Shown here piece after piece: positions 17,880 through 28,200 of a stretch of DNA of 64,000 nt. The position numbers and the translations under genes are program-made. The notes beneath the pieces were generated by a model, which had not been told where the DNA came from, did no database searches, and saw only the letters and a list, made by a program, of their open reading frames with translations. Source of the stretch: Azospirillum sp. TSO35-2 (GTDB lineage: Bacteria; Pseudomonadota; Alphaproteobacteria; Azospirillales; Azospirillaceae). Positions within the stretch are counted from its first letter, which is position 1; each line of letters starts with the position of its first letter. The stretch lies in the NCBI RefSeq assembly GCF_003116095.1, contig NZ_LGRA01000005.1, positions 1 through 64,000 on the forward strand. Reading direction: 5' to 3'.

Positions 17880-20036
17880 ATGACCCTTGCTGCGGAAGTT
17901 CCGTGCGCCCACACCGGGCTGCATTCCCTGGCCGCGGTCGCGCGTCAGCGTGGCCTCGACGTTTCGGCCGAGCGGCTTCAGCACAGCAACGTGATCGGGA
18001 ATGAAGAGCTCGACACGGCGCGGCTTCTGCGCGTGGCCAAGTCGATCGGCCTGAAGGCCGAGGCGACGACGCTGGACTGGGAGGATTTGGGCAAGCTGCA
18101 GGACGCCTTCCCCGCCATCCTGCGCCTGCGCAACGGCAACTCGATGGTGGTCGTCGGCTTCGGCAAGCAGGGCGACACCGATGTGGCGATCCTCCAGGAT
18201 CCGCTGGCCGGCCAGGAAAGCATCCTGCCGGTCGACCGCATCCGGCTGAGCCAGGCCTGGGCCGGCGAGATCGTGCTGCTGAAGCGCGACTACGCGCTGA
18301 CCGACGCCGAGCAGCCCTTCGGCCTAAAATGGTTCGTGGTGGAGATCCTGCGCCACAAGCGCATCTTCCGCGACATCGGCATCGCGGCGATCCTGATGAG
18401 CCTGTTCGCGCTCGCGGTGCCAATCTTCTTTCAGCTGGTGGTCGACCGCGTGCTGGTCCACCGCAGCCTGGGCACTCTGACGGTGTTGATGGTCGGCATG
18501 GTCGGCGTCATCCTGTTCGAGACGGCCTTCTCCTATCTGCGCCAGTACCTGATGCTCTACGCGACGAAGAAGATCGACGCGAAGATGAACGTGCAGGTCT
18601 TCAACAAGCTCATCAGCCTGCCGATGCATTATTTCGAGCGGACGCCGTCCGGTGGCATCGTCAAGGGTATCCAGCAGGCCGAGCGGATCCGCAATTTCCT
18701 GACCGGCCAGCTCTTCATGACGCTGCTGGACACGGTGTCGCTGATCATTTTCCTGCCGATCATGTTCATGTACAGCGTGTCGCTGACCTTCCTGGTTCTG
18801 GTCTTTTCGCTGCTGATGGCGCTCAACATCGGCATCATGATCCCGCTGATCAAAGGCCGGATGACGGAGCTGTACGAAGCCGAAGTGCGCCAGCAGTCCT
18901 TCCTGATCGAGAACATCCACGGCATGCGCACGGTGAAGTCGCTGGCGCTCGATGCCCGTCAGAAGCAGGAGTGGGACCACCGCGTCGCCCGCGCCGCCGA
19001 GCAGCGCTTCGATGTCGGCCGCATCATGATCATCGGCCAGTCGGTCGCCATGCCGCTCAACCAGCTGATGATGGCCTGCCTGCTCGGGCTTGGCACCTAT
19101 CTGGCGCTGAACGGTTCGCTGATGATGGGGGCGCTGATCGCCTTCTACATGCTGGCCGGCCGCGTCACCCAGCCGCTGATGCAGATGGCCCAGCTGGTGC
19201 AGCAGTTCCAGGAAGTGTCACTCTCGATCAAGATGCTGAGCGGGATCATGAACCACCCGCCCGAAGAAGGGCGCACCGGCCGCGGCCTGCGCGCGCCACT
19301 GCGCGGCACGGTCGAGTTCCAGGACGTCCGCTTCCGCTACGCCGCCTCGGCGCCGCCGGCGCTCGACGGCGTGAACTTTACCGCGGCGGAGGGCACAATC
19401 CTCGGCGTGATGGGGCGCAGCGGCTCGGGCAAGACGACGCTGACCCGCCTGCTGCAGGGGCTGCACCGGGCACAGGAAGGGCTGATCCGCATCGACGGCC
19501 GCGACATCCGCGAATACGACCTCGACCATCTGCGCGCCTCGATCGGCGTGGTTCTGCAGGACAATTTCCTGTTCACCGGCACCATCCGGGAGAATGTCTC
19601 CGCCGCCAAGCCGGGGGCGACCACCGAGGAGATCCTGAAGGTGATCCAACTCGCCGGCGCCGACGAGTTCGTCGAACGGCTGCCCAAGGGGCTGGACACC
19701 ATGCTGGAGGAAGGCTCGGCCAACCTGTCGGGCGGTCAGCGCCAGCGTCTGGCCATCGCCCGGGCGCTGCTGACCAACCCGAAAGTCCTGATCATGGACG
19801 AGGCGACCTCGGCCCTCGACGCCGAGAGCGAGGCGATCGTCCAGGCCAACCTGATGGGCATCGCCCGCGGCCGCACCGTGATCATGATTTCGCACCGCCT
19901 GTCGTCGCTGGTCCCGTCGGACACCATCCTGGTGATGGACCGCGGCAAGGTGGTCGACAGCGGCCGCCACGACGAACTGCTGGGCCGTTGCGACATCTAC
20001 CAGCATCTCTGGCACCAGCAGAACCGGCACATCTAG
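17880..20036 (+). CDS. Type I secretion ABC transporter with inactive C39-like domain (HlyB type)
   Basis: 718 residues. An N-terminal C39-like domain (about 1-125) has HTGLHSL where active C39 peptidases have DCGxxCL, and the catalytic His is also missing, so it should bind substrate without cleaving it, as HlyB does. A six-helix membrane domain (about 150-430) and an ATPase follow: Walker A GRSGSGKTT (about 512), signature LSGGQRQR (about 616), Walker B VLIMDEATSALD (about 637). The ATG at 17880 was preferred over 17736 because the extra codons have few G/C third positions. The HlyD gene follows 12 bp later. The likely substrate class is RTX or repeat proteins such as the one at 1-2040. Confidence 0.9.
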   Translation: MTLAAEVPCAHTGLHSLAAVARQRGLDVSAERLQHSNVIGNEELDTARLLRVAKSIGLKAEATTLDWEDLGKLQDAFPAILRLRNGNSMVVVGFGKQGDTDVAILQDPLAGQESILPVDRIRLSQAWAGEIVLLKRDYALTDAEQPFGLKWFVVEILRHKRIFRDIGIAAILMSLFALAVPIFFQLVVDRVLVHRSLGTLTVLMVGMVGVILFETAFSYLRQYLMLYATKKIDAKMNVQVFNKLISLPMHYFERTPSGGIVKGIQQAERIRNFLTGQLFMTLLDTVSLIIFLPIMFMYSVSLTFLVLVFSLLMALNIGIMIPLIKGRMTELYEAEVRQQSFLIENIHGMRTVKSLALDARQKQEWDHRVARAAEQRFDVGRIMIIGQSVAMPLNQLMMACLLGLGTYLALNGSLMMGALIAFYMLAGRVTQPLMQMAQLVQQFQEVSLSIKMLSGIMNHPPEEGRTGRGLRAPLRGTVEFQDVRFRYAASAPPALDGVNFTAAEGTILGVMGRSGSGKTTLTRLLQGLHRAQEGLIRIDGRDIREYDLDHLRASIGVVLQDNFLFTGTIRENVSAAKPGATTEEILKVIQLAGADEFVERLPKGLDTMLEEGSANLSGGQRQRLAIARALLTNPKVLIMDEATSALDAESEAIVQANLMGIARGRTVIMISHRLSSLVPSDTILVMDRGKVVDSGRHDELLGRCDIYQHLWHQQNRHI

Positions 20037-20048
20037 GAGAGCGCCCCC

Positions 20049-21467
20049 GTGACCGCCCAGAAGCTCGCCTCCATCCAGCCGGTGCGCGTGCCCGCCAACG
20101 ATGCCGGTTCGCAAAACCGTGACGTGCCCCAGAGCAAGCGCGACAAGGCGCGCGGCAAGGCGCTGGTCGGCGCGTTCCAGAAGGACACGGAGGCGATCCA
20201 GAACGCCCCCGATCCCTTCCTGGCGCGCGTCACGCTCCACCTGCTCGGCCTGTTCGTCATCGGGCTGATCGCCTGGGCCACGCTGTCCTACCTGGACAAG
20301 ATCGTCGTCGCCCAGGGCAAGATCGTCTCGACCGAGGCCAACGTGATGGTCCAGCCGCTGGAAATGGCGGTGATCAAGAAGATGCTGGTCCGCGAAGGCG
20401 ACGTCGTCCGCAAGGGCCAAACCCTGGCGACGCTGGACCCGACCTTCACCCAGGCCGACGTGCAGCAGCTGGAATCCCGTCTCGCCGCCGCCGACGCGCA
20501 GATCGCCCGGCTGCGGGCAGAGCATGACGGCAAACCCTACACCGTGACCGAGGACCGCTACGGCTACGGCACGCTCCAGCACGCCCTGTGGCGGGAGCGG
20601 CAGGCGCAGTACACCTCGCAGATGCAGAACTTCGAGGAGAAGCTCGCGCGCCTGCAGTCCAACGTCGCCAAGTACGAGATGGACCGCCAGCATCTGAACG
20701 AGCGGCTGAAGGTGGTTCGCGAGATCGAGACGATGCGTTCCACCCTGCTGGCCAGCCAGGTCGGCAGCCGGTTGAACCTGTTGCAGGCGACCAGCGACCG
20801 CATCGACATCGAGCGCAACCTCGTTCTCAACCAGAATGAACTGCAGGGCAACCGCCATGACCTGCAGGCGCTGCTGGCCGAGCGCGACGTCTTCATCCAG
20901 CAGTGGAACGGCAAGATCATCGAGGAGCTGACCACCCAGAGCAACGAGCGCGAGGCCTTGCGCGAGCAGCTGATCAAGGCGCGCAAGCGCCAGTCGCTGG
21001 TCCAGCTCGACGCACCGACCGACGCAATCGTGCTGGAGGTGTCGCCCAAGGCCGCCGTCGGCTCGATCGCCAAGGAGGCCGAGCCGCTGTTCACCCTAGT
21101 GCCGGTCGGCGCCACGATGGAGGTCGAGGCCAGCATCGACGCCCGCGACCTCGCCTTCGTCCAGGTCGGCGACAAGGTGCGGGTCAAGCTTGAGGCTTAC
21201 CCCTATCTTCAGCACGGCGCGCTCGACGGCGAGGTGGCGACGATCAGCGAGGACTCCTTCACCAGCAAGGATGACCAAGCCAGGTCGCTCTTCTACCGGG
21301 TGCGGGTCAAGCTGCTGACCACGTCGCTGGAGAATGTGCCGTCGAACTTCCGTCTGATCCCCGGCATGCCGCTGGCGGCCGACATCAAGGTCGGCGAGCG
21401 CCGCATCATCACCTATTTCCTCCGGCCCATTCTACGCGGGGTCGATGAAAGCCTGCGGGAGCCTTAA
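20049..21467 (+). CDS. Type I secretion membrane-fusion protein (HlyD family)
   Basis: 472 residues with a GTG start, preceded by an aggaga SD. A cytoplasmic N terminus of about 55 residues is followed by one membrane helix (LLGLFVIGLIAWATLSYL), a lipoyl/beta-barrel start (KIVVAQGKIVSTEANVMVQPLE), a long coiled-coil hairpin (about 130-310) and the C-terminal HlyD domain (DAPTDAIVLEVSPKAAVGSI, PLFTLVPVG). It bridges the ABC protein to an outer-membrane TolC-type channel, which is not encoded in the window. It lies between the ABC gene and the SEL1 gene, with only 3 bp to the latter. Confidence 0.9.
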   Translation: MTAQKLASIQPVRVPANDAGSQNRDVPQSKRDKARGKALVGAFQKDTEAIQNAPDPFLARVTLHLLGLFVIGLIAWATLSYLDKIVVAQGKIVSTEANVMVQPLEMAVIKKMLVREGDVVRKGQTLATLDPTFTQADVQQLESRLAAADAQIARLRAEHDGKPYTVTEDRYGYGTLQHALWRERQAQYTSQMQNFEEKLARLQSNVAKYEMDRQHLNERLKVVREIETMRSTLLASQVGSRLNLLQATSDRIDIERNLVLNQNELQGNRHDLQALLAERDVFIQQWNGKIIEELTTQSNEREALREQLIKARKRQSLVQLDAPTDAIVLEVSPKAAVGSIAKEAEPLFTLVPVGATMEVEASIDARDLAFVQVGDKVRVKLEAYPYLQHGALDGEVATISEDSFTSKDDQARSLFYRVRVKLLTTSLENVPSNFRLIPGMPLAADIKVGERRIITYFLRPILRGVDESLREP

Positions 21468-21470
21468 ATC

Positions 21471-22820
21471 GTGTTCGGCAAGCGGAAACGCACCACATCT
21501 ATGACCTCCAAGAAGCCGGACTTCCAGCGCGGGCTTGCCGCCTTCGAGGCGGAGGACTACGCCGGCGCCGTGGCCGACTGGCTGCCGCTGGCCGAGCGCG
21601 GCGACGCCGAGGCGCAGTACCGCATGGGCCAGCTCTACGCCCGCGGCCAGGGGGTGGTGCGCGACTTCGGCGACGCCGCCCACTGGTTCCGCAAGGCGGC
21701 TGAGCAGGGCCACACCGAGGCGCAATTCTCGCTCGGCCTGTGCTACGCCAACGGCGAGGGGGCGGCGCAGGACAACGCCTTGCCGGTGCGCTGGTACAAG
21801 ACCGTGGCCAAGGTCAGCCCGTCCGCCGCCGAGGCCAACCTGGCGCTGCTCTACCCCAACGGGCTGGGCATCGGGCCGGACATCGCCCAGGCTCTGCATT
21901 GGTGCCGGCTCGCGGCCGAGGGCGGCCACGCCGAGGCCCAGCACCATGTCGGGCTGTTCCACGCCTTCGGCCAGGGCGTGCCGCAGGACCTCGCCGCCGC
22001 CGCTGACTGGTACCGCAAGGCCGCCGAGCAGGGCTACGCCGTGGCCCAGCACGCGCTCGCCTCGCTCTACGCCAACGGCCAGGGGGTGGAGCGCGACCTC
22101 GACCAGGCGGTCGCCTGGTACGGCCGCGCCGCCGGCCAGGGCTACGTCAACTCCCAGTTGGCGCTTGCCATCATGCACGAACATGGCACCGGCGTGGAGG
22201 TCGACCCGGCCAGGGCGGCGGATCTGTACCGTCAGGCGGCCGAGCAGGGCCATCCGGTGGCTCAGGTCAATCTGGGCCTGCTGTACGCCCGCGGTCACGG
22301 GGTGCCCAAGGATTACAGCGAAACCCTCAAATGGTGCCGCCGGTCGGCCGAGCAGGGCAACGTCAACGCCCAGTTCAACCTCGGCCTGATCCATTCCAAC
22401 GGGCTGGCCGGCCCGCCCGACTACACCGAGGCGGCGGTCTGGTACCGCAAGGCGGCGGCGCAGGGCAATGTTGGCGCCCAGGTCAACCTGGGTTTGATGC
22501 TGGCGCACGGCTGGGGCGGCCGACCGGATCTGGTCGAAGGGGTGGACTGGCTGCGCAAGGCGGCGGCGCAGGGGCACAGCGGTGCCATGACCAACCTGGG
22601 GGCGCTGTACGCCAGCCGCGACAGCAAGGCCTACAACCCGGTCCAGGCCTATGTCTGGACCATCATGGCCGCCGCCGCCACCCAGCCCGGCCCCGAGCGC
22701 GAGGGGCTGGAGGCCAAGGCCCATGAACTGGGGGCCGACCTCAGCAGCGAGGATCGGCACAAGGCCCAAGTCGTCATGGAAGAGTGGAAGAAGAACCCAA
22801 AGTCGGTGGCGATGGCCTGA
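21471..22820 (+). CDS. SEL1-repeat protein, third gene of the secretion operon
   Basis: 449 residues, GTG start 3 bp after hlyD (an ATG at 21501 is an alternative). Nearly the whole protein is about eleven 36-residue SEL1 repeats of the form AEQGHTEAQFSLGLCYANGEGAAQD, which form alpha-alpha superhelices for protein binding. No signal peptide or membrane segment is obvious, so it is probably cytoplasmic. Coupling to hlyB/hlyD suggests a role in export, perhaps binding the substrate or a glycosyltransferase before secretion; that is inference. It converges on the minus-strand gene ending at 22876. Confidence 0.85.
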   Translation: MFGKRKRTTSMTSKKPDFQRGLAAFEAEDYAGAVADWLPLAERGDAEAQYRMGQLYARGQGVVRDFGDAAHWFRKAAEQGHTEAQFSLGLCYANGEGAAQDNALPVRWYKTVAKVSPSAAEANLALLYPNGLGIGPDIAQALHWCRLAAEGGHAEAQHHVGLFHAFGQGVPQDLAAAADWYRKAAEQGYAVAQHALASLYANGQGVERDLDQAVAWYGRAAGQGYVNSQLALAIMHEHGTGVEVDPARAADLYRQAAEQGHPVAQVNLGLLYARGHGVPKDYSETLKWCRRSAEQGNVNAQFNLGLIHSNGLAGPPDYTEAAVWYRKAAAQGNVGAQVNLGLMLAHGWGGRPDLVEGVDWLRKAAAQGHSGAMTNLGALYASRDSKAYNPVQAYVWTIMAAAATQPGPEREGLEAKAHELGADLSSEDRHKAQVVMEEWKKNPKSVAMA

Positions 22821-22875
22821 CCGGCCCGGAAAAGCCGATCCCGATGGCCCGGGGCAATGGCCAGGACCGTCGATA

Positions 22876-25140
22876 TTACCCTCCCTCTTCCCGTTGCAAC
22901 CGCTCCACGACCTCCATGATCAGGCGTTGGGCCTCGACCATGCGGCGCCGGCCGGATGTCATTTCCTGTTCGGCCAGTTCGGAGAAGGACGGATCGTCGC
23001 GGGGAGCATAGTCCGGCATGCGACCCTCGGCCATGCCGTATTGCACGAAATGGCTGTAGCCATCGGGAAAATTCCCAGCCAGGACGGCGCTGCGGACATC
23101 CGGATTGGCGGTCAGGTAGGCCTCCTCGTCGAACGGCAGACGGCGCCCCGCTTCCTGGTGGATCTGCCGGTAGGTCAGCACTCCGTCGAGTGGGGCGGGG
23201 GTCGGTAGTCCGATCCGTTTCAGCAGCGTGAGCAGGCAGAGATCGGCAATGCGGTCGGTCGACCGCTCCGCCCGAATCGCGTCGACGTCCGGCATGCCAG
23301 CCACGTCCGTTCCGCCATGCAGGCGCCCAATGGCATCCAGCCAGGCGGCCTCGCTGTTCTGCACCAGCAGTCCGGCCGGCAGCGTGCTGGAGGCATGGGC
23401 GGAGCAGGCGGAGTAAATCCCGCGATGGCCGGACGCGCCGAACAGCATCATCCTTTCGTCGCCTGGAAGCGTGCCGTTGCACTCGACCCCGTCATCCACC
23501 GGAGCCAGGGCGATCAGCGGCCCGCACTGCAACAGCGAGTTCAGGATCGCCGACGGTGTCGTCGCCGCCTGGACCCGGATATCCGGAATGAAGCGGAAGA
23601 AATCCGGGTCGGGTGGACCAAACCACAATATCGGCAGTCCATAGCGTGCGGACGCCTTGGCAATCGCGGTCAGGACCGGTCCCTTCGACGCGGCGAGAGG
23701 CAATCCGGCGGTGGCGTCCATCACCATGGCGACGGGCCGTCCGATTGGCGGTGGTGGTGCGCTCGGCAGATCGAGGGCGGGCGGCAGCAAGACGCCCCGC
23801 CGATCCGGATCCATCCGGTCCAAGAGCCCGAAGAACGACGCGCACAGGGTCGTTTGCTCTCCCAGCAGGCGGCGTAGCGTGTTCCCGACCTCGCCCGGCG
23901 CGCCGCCCACGGCTCCCTCCAGATGCAACCCCCGCCGTTCGGTCGTCAGCAGAAGTGCTTCCGCCATGGATCGGCTGGGCGTGCCGCAGACCAACACGGC
24001 ATCATAGAGGTTCCCGGATGACGGTCTGCCGTAAAGCTCGGCCACTGGAGGGGCGACCGCTGTAGTTTCCCGCAGCACCGTCAGGCCATCCAACCGTCCA
24101 CGGCGGATCAGTGAAGCGAACAGGGGAAGAAGCGCGTCCACCCGCCGGCGGCCCGCTTCGCCCCCGGCCACCAGCAGAACACTTTCCACAGCCGGCCCGG
24201 TGGAGAGGCCGGAGAGACGGAGGGGAGCCGGTCTGGTCAACGCGCGCAGGGCGAGCGTGGCACTCGGCGGTCCTGCCGGGATCGACAGGGACACCTGCCG
24301 GGCGGTCAGATCGCGCAGGATGGCCGCTCCGTCCTCCTCGCCGTTCCAACTCAGCAGCCCGATGCCGTTCCGGGCACAGATGGCGCGCCGCATCGCGGTG
24401 GCCAGGAAAGGCTCGCCGCAGACGGGAAAGGGGTCAAGCATCACGGCGGTGTCGCACAGCAACGTCCTGAGCGTCTCCGGGATGGGATCCGCCAGAAGAG
24501 ACGTGTGCGCCGGCAGCGACTGGGGCAACGGAGTGACGGAGCGGAAGGGCAGATGCACCAGAGCGATGGAAAGCCCGGCCTGCATCAACGCGCCGGTGAG
24601 TTCTCCGAGAGCCTGTGCCTGGGGAGCCAGAAGGGCAAGATCGCCCATCAGGAGAACCGTGCGGGCCTTTGGCGAGCGGTCGACCCGCAACGCCGCCGGG
24701 CAGTCGGCCGGCAGGCGGTGCAGGGGGGTGCCGGCGGGCAGGATGACATGGGCCAGGTCGGCCTGCCCGGCGTTCAGGATGAAGCCGCCGGCGGCATCCG
24801 CCGTCTTCCAGGCGGCTCGCGCCGCGTCCATCCCGCCGCCTGCGGTGTCCAACCCCGCCACGTCGCAGAATTTGCGGACCAGGGGATGGGCATAAGGCGG
24901 CAGGGCGAACTGTTCGGGCGTCAGCCACACCGCCGCGCCAGGGCGGTGGTCGCGCAGAAGAGCGGTTTGCGTTCCGCCCGCGTCGGTCCTTTGGCAAGCG
25001 TCCGGCAGGGTGGATATGGTCGCGTTCAGCTTCAGGGCCAGGAGCGCTTCCGCGATCTGGCTGCTGCGGCAGGACGCGACGGTGACGGTCTGGCCGTCCT
25101 TCAGGCGCAAGCCGCTGGCGAAGACATGGACGGTCGGCAT
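22876..25140 (-). CDS. Large GT-B-like glycosyltransferase-related protein with NPDV-type C-terminal motif
   Basis: 754 residues, last gene of the minus-strand operon that starts at 36703. No catalytic motif is textbook, but residues about 480-640 resemble the donor-binding half of GT4-like enzymes: a strand-helix pattern ending YGLPILWFGPPDP, then LIALAPVDDG and DERMMLFGASGHRGIYS, comparable to the (D)xKMxEFxAxGxPxVxS end of O-antigen GTs. Near the C terminus is a YLTANPDVRSAV...HFVQYGMAEGR unit, a repeat often seen attached to bacterial glycosyltransferases. Function inferred as glycan transfer or binding; donor unknown. Confidence 0.6.
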   Translation of the reverse strand: MPTVHVFASGLRLKDGQTVTVASCRSSQIAEALLALKLNATISTLPDACQRTDAGGTQTALLRDHRPGAAVWLTPEQFALPPYAHPLVRKFCDVAGLDTAGGGMDAARAAWKTADAAGGFILNAGQADLAHVILPAGTPLHRLPADCPAALRVDRSPKARTVLLMGDLALLAPQAQALGELTGALMQAGLSIALVHLPFRSVTPLPQSLPAHTSLLADPIPETLRTLLCDTAVMLDPFPVCGEPFLATAMRRAICARNGIGLLSWNGEEDGAAILRDLTARQVSLSIPAGPPSATLALRALTRPAPLRLSGLSTGPAVESVLLVAGGEAGRRRVDALLPLFASLIRRGRLDGLTVLRETTAVAPPVAELYGRPSSGNLYDAVLVCGTPSRSMAEALLLTTERRGLHLEGAVGGAPGEVGNTLRRLLGEQTTLCASFFGLLDRMDPDRRGVLLPPALDLPSAPPPPIGRPVAMVMDATAGLPLAASKGPVLTAIAKASARYGLPILWFGPPDPDFFRFIPDIRVQAATTPSAILNSLLQCGPLIALAPVDDGVECNGTLPGDERMMLFGASGHRGIYSACSAHASSTLPAGLLVQNSEAAWLDAIGRLHGGTDVAGMPDVDAIRAERSTDRIADLCLLTLLKRIGLPTPAPLDGVLTYRQIHQEAGRRLPFDEEAYLTANPDVRSAVLAGNFPDGYSHFVQYGMAEGRMPDYAPRDDPSFSELAEQEMTSGRRRMVEAQRLIMEVVERLQREEGG

Positions 25141-25208
25141 AGCTTTCCTTCGACGGCAAAACGGCGGGCCGATCTCCGGATCGGTGCCGGCGACGTCAGG
25201 CCCTTCTG

Positions 25209-28200
25209 TCAGACAAGGCAGGGAGAGTCCACATTCGGCTGCGGTTCGTCCTGCGGATATCGGAACGGCGTCCGGCGCGGTGGGAAGGCCAAGGCGGCAT
25301 CCGTCGTCTCCAGCGTCAGGTTGGGATTGTAGTAGGGGTCCTCGGCCAAGGCATCGCCCCAGCGCGCCCGCAGGGCCTCAGCCTCTGCTTCAGGCGTCGG
25401 TGGGGCGGCATCTCGGCAGACCATCTGGGCGAGCGGCGTGTATAGGCAGCGGAAACCCAGGACCGCCAGACGCAGGCAGAGGTCGACGTCGTGCAGCGCC
25501 TGCGGCAGATTTTCGTCGAAGCCGCGGGCCTCCATGAAGCGATCCCGCCGCATCGCCATGCAGGAGACCGACACGGACGACACCGTCTGACGCAGCACGG
25601 CCCGCCCGCCGGGTCCGACCATACCGATATACTGGCCCGCATAGGCCGCGGTTCCGTGGCTCTCACCGCCGAGCCGGTAGCCGGCATAGCGGACAAGGCC
25701 GTTCGCCGTGACCATCCGTGCACCGACGGCGCCGATCCCCGGTGCCATGGATTGACGCACCAGTTCGGGCAGCCAGATGCGGTGCATCGGCTTGATGTCC
25801 TCGTCGAGGAAAACCAGAACCTCGCCGGTCGCCGCCCTGGCTGCGGCGTTGCGCAGGCTGGCCGGTCCCCCATCCAGCGGGAGCAGCCGCAGGTTCCGCC
25901 ACCCCTTTGCCGCCTTGGCCAGGGCGGAGGACGAGGCGACGGGGCAGGTCACAATCACCTCGGCGAAGGACCGGGCGGTGGATCGGCGCAGGGATGCGAG
26001 GGTATCGGAGAGCTTGGCCGGTTCACCGCGAGAGGAAAGAATCAGCGTGACCTTCGGCCATGCCTCCAGCCTGGGCCGCAGGTGCAGGAAGGGCGGCTGC
26101 AGGCTGGGACAGGCGCGGGCCTTCAGCCCCCGCCGCTTCAGCGATGCTTCCAGGCCCTTGCGCATGGCGTCGGCCGCATAGTCCTTCTCGTCGATCCTCA
26201 GGGCGGTGGAACCCGGAACGGCCCGCCAATGGTAAAGGACATGCGGGATGTGGCGCACCGACGTCGGCGGGCTGTGTTCGATCACCCGCAAAGCGAGGTC
26301 GTAATCCTGCGACCCTTCCAGCCCGATGGTGAAGCCGCCGAGACGGCGCATCAGGTCGATGCGGTAGACCCCGAGATGGCTGATGCAGTTCTGCGCGGCC
26401 AGGAGATCCGGGTTGAAGCCACCCTTGAAATAGGGTTCGAACCGCTCGCCGGTCTCGTCGATCTTGTCCTCGTCGCTGAAGATCAGAGTCGCTTCGGGGT
26501 TTGCCAGGATCTCCTCGGCCACCAGAAGCAGGGCGTGCTCCCTCAGCAGGTCGTCATGGTCGAGCAGGACCGCGAACTCGCCCGTCGCCAGTTCCAGCGC
26601 GCTGTTGCTGGCGGCGGAGATGTGGCCGTTGACGGGGCGGCGGACGATGCGGATGCGGTGGTCGGCGCGGCTTTCCTCCTCCAGCACCGCGGCGACCGTC
26701 GGATCGGTGGAGGCGTCGTCGGCGATGCACAGCTCCCAATCCGGGTAGATCTGCCGGCGAACCGAGGCGATGGCTTCGCGCAGCAGGGGCTCCGGCGTGT
26801 TGTAGACCGGCATCAACACCGACAGCAGCGGCCGGCGGGGCAGGGCGTCGCGGCGCGCCCGCAGGGCCTCCCGGTCGGACGGCGTCAGGGTGTCGTAGCG
26901 CTCGACCCAGGCGCGGTAGGTCCGGCACAGGTCGACTTTCATCGGGCTGCCCGGCAGCTCCTGGCCGGTGCCGGCGATCCGGACCCGGATTTCCGCCACC
27001 GCGGACTCCGTCCCGGGCGGCGGCGGCGGCGGCCGGCAGCGGAAGCCGCTGGCAAGGCGCACCGCATTGATCGCTTCCAGGTCGGGGCGGTGGACGTCGG
27101 CCGTGAGAGTCCTGTAGGGACGCCTGTCCACCAGGATGTCGACACGGACCGGTGTGTCGGGGGTCCTCTCGTCGTAGGCCCAGCCGACGATGTCGCCATC
27201 CGCCGCGAACGTCACATGCCCGCGCCAGGACGGCCCTGCTTCCGGCTGGATGGACAGCGGCGACCCCGGCACATGCTGGCCGGTGGCGGCGACGACGAAG
27301 GCGATCCGATGCGGCTTGCCGTCGCACAGGGCGTCGGGGATCGGCCAGGAGAACCCGTGCCGCTCGGACCCGATGCCGACCAGCTTCAGGCCGGATCGCA
27401 GCCGGTCGGCGGTCACCATGGCCCAGACCTCGCCGTCCACCAGCACCGCCAGCTCGACCGGCCGGGCGGCCCGCGCGGTGTTGCAGCACCAGCCCGAAAT
27501 GGTCCGCCCATTCACCCCGTCCATCTGGCCGATGCAATGGCCGGCCGGATCGGGCTGTTGGAAGCGCAGGGGCTTGGCGTTCAGCATCATGCCGCCGTCG
27601 GCGATGGCCAGATCGATGCGATGCGGCTTGCCGTCGCACAGCTCGGCCGGCAGGGTCAGGCAGAAGCCGCCGCGACGGGGTTCCCCCGCCCCGGCCTTCG
27701 GCCGCTCCAGGTTCGCGGCGAGCCGGTAGCGTGGACGACCGTCGACCAGAACAACCACCCGCTGCGCCTCGTCCGGCCGGGTGGGATCGAACGCCCAGCC
27801 GGAGATCTGGTTCTGGACCATCCAGTCCACCCCACCCTGGGGACGCGGAGTGGCTGCGGACACGGGCGTGCCAACGGGGACAGGGGCCGCCGCGGGCGCG
27901 CTTGTGGAAGCCGAAACGGGAGCCGGAACAGGGGTGGCAATGGGAGAGGGGGCGGGAGTCGAAGCGGGCTGCGCCGTCTGCGGAACCGCCGCCGGCGCGT
28001 CCTGGGGCGCCTCTTCCGCTTCCGCCGCCCTCTCCTTGGCGGAGGATGCCGCTGGGGATGGCGCGGGAGCCGGCGCCGGCGTTTCCACGGCCTTCCGGGC
28101 GACCGTGCTGGCGGATGCGGCGGTGCGCACCGGCTTGCTCCGTTCCAGCGTCTCGTCGAGGAGGGCGCTCCAGGCCGCCAGATAGCGGTCGTGGTTGAAC

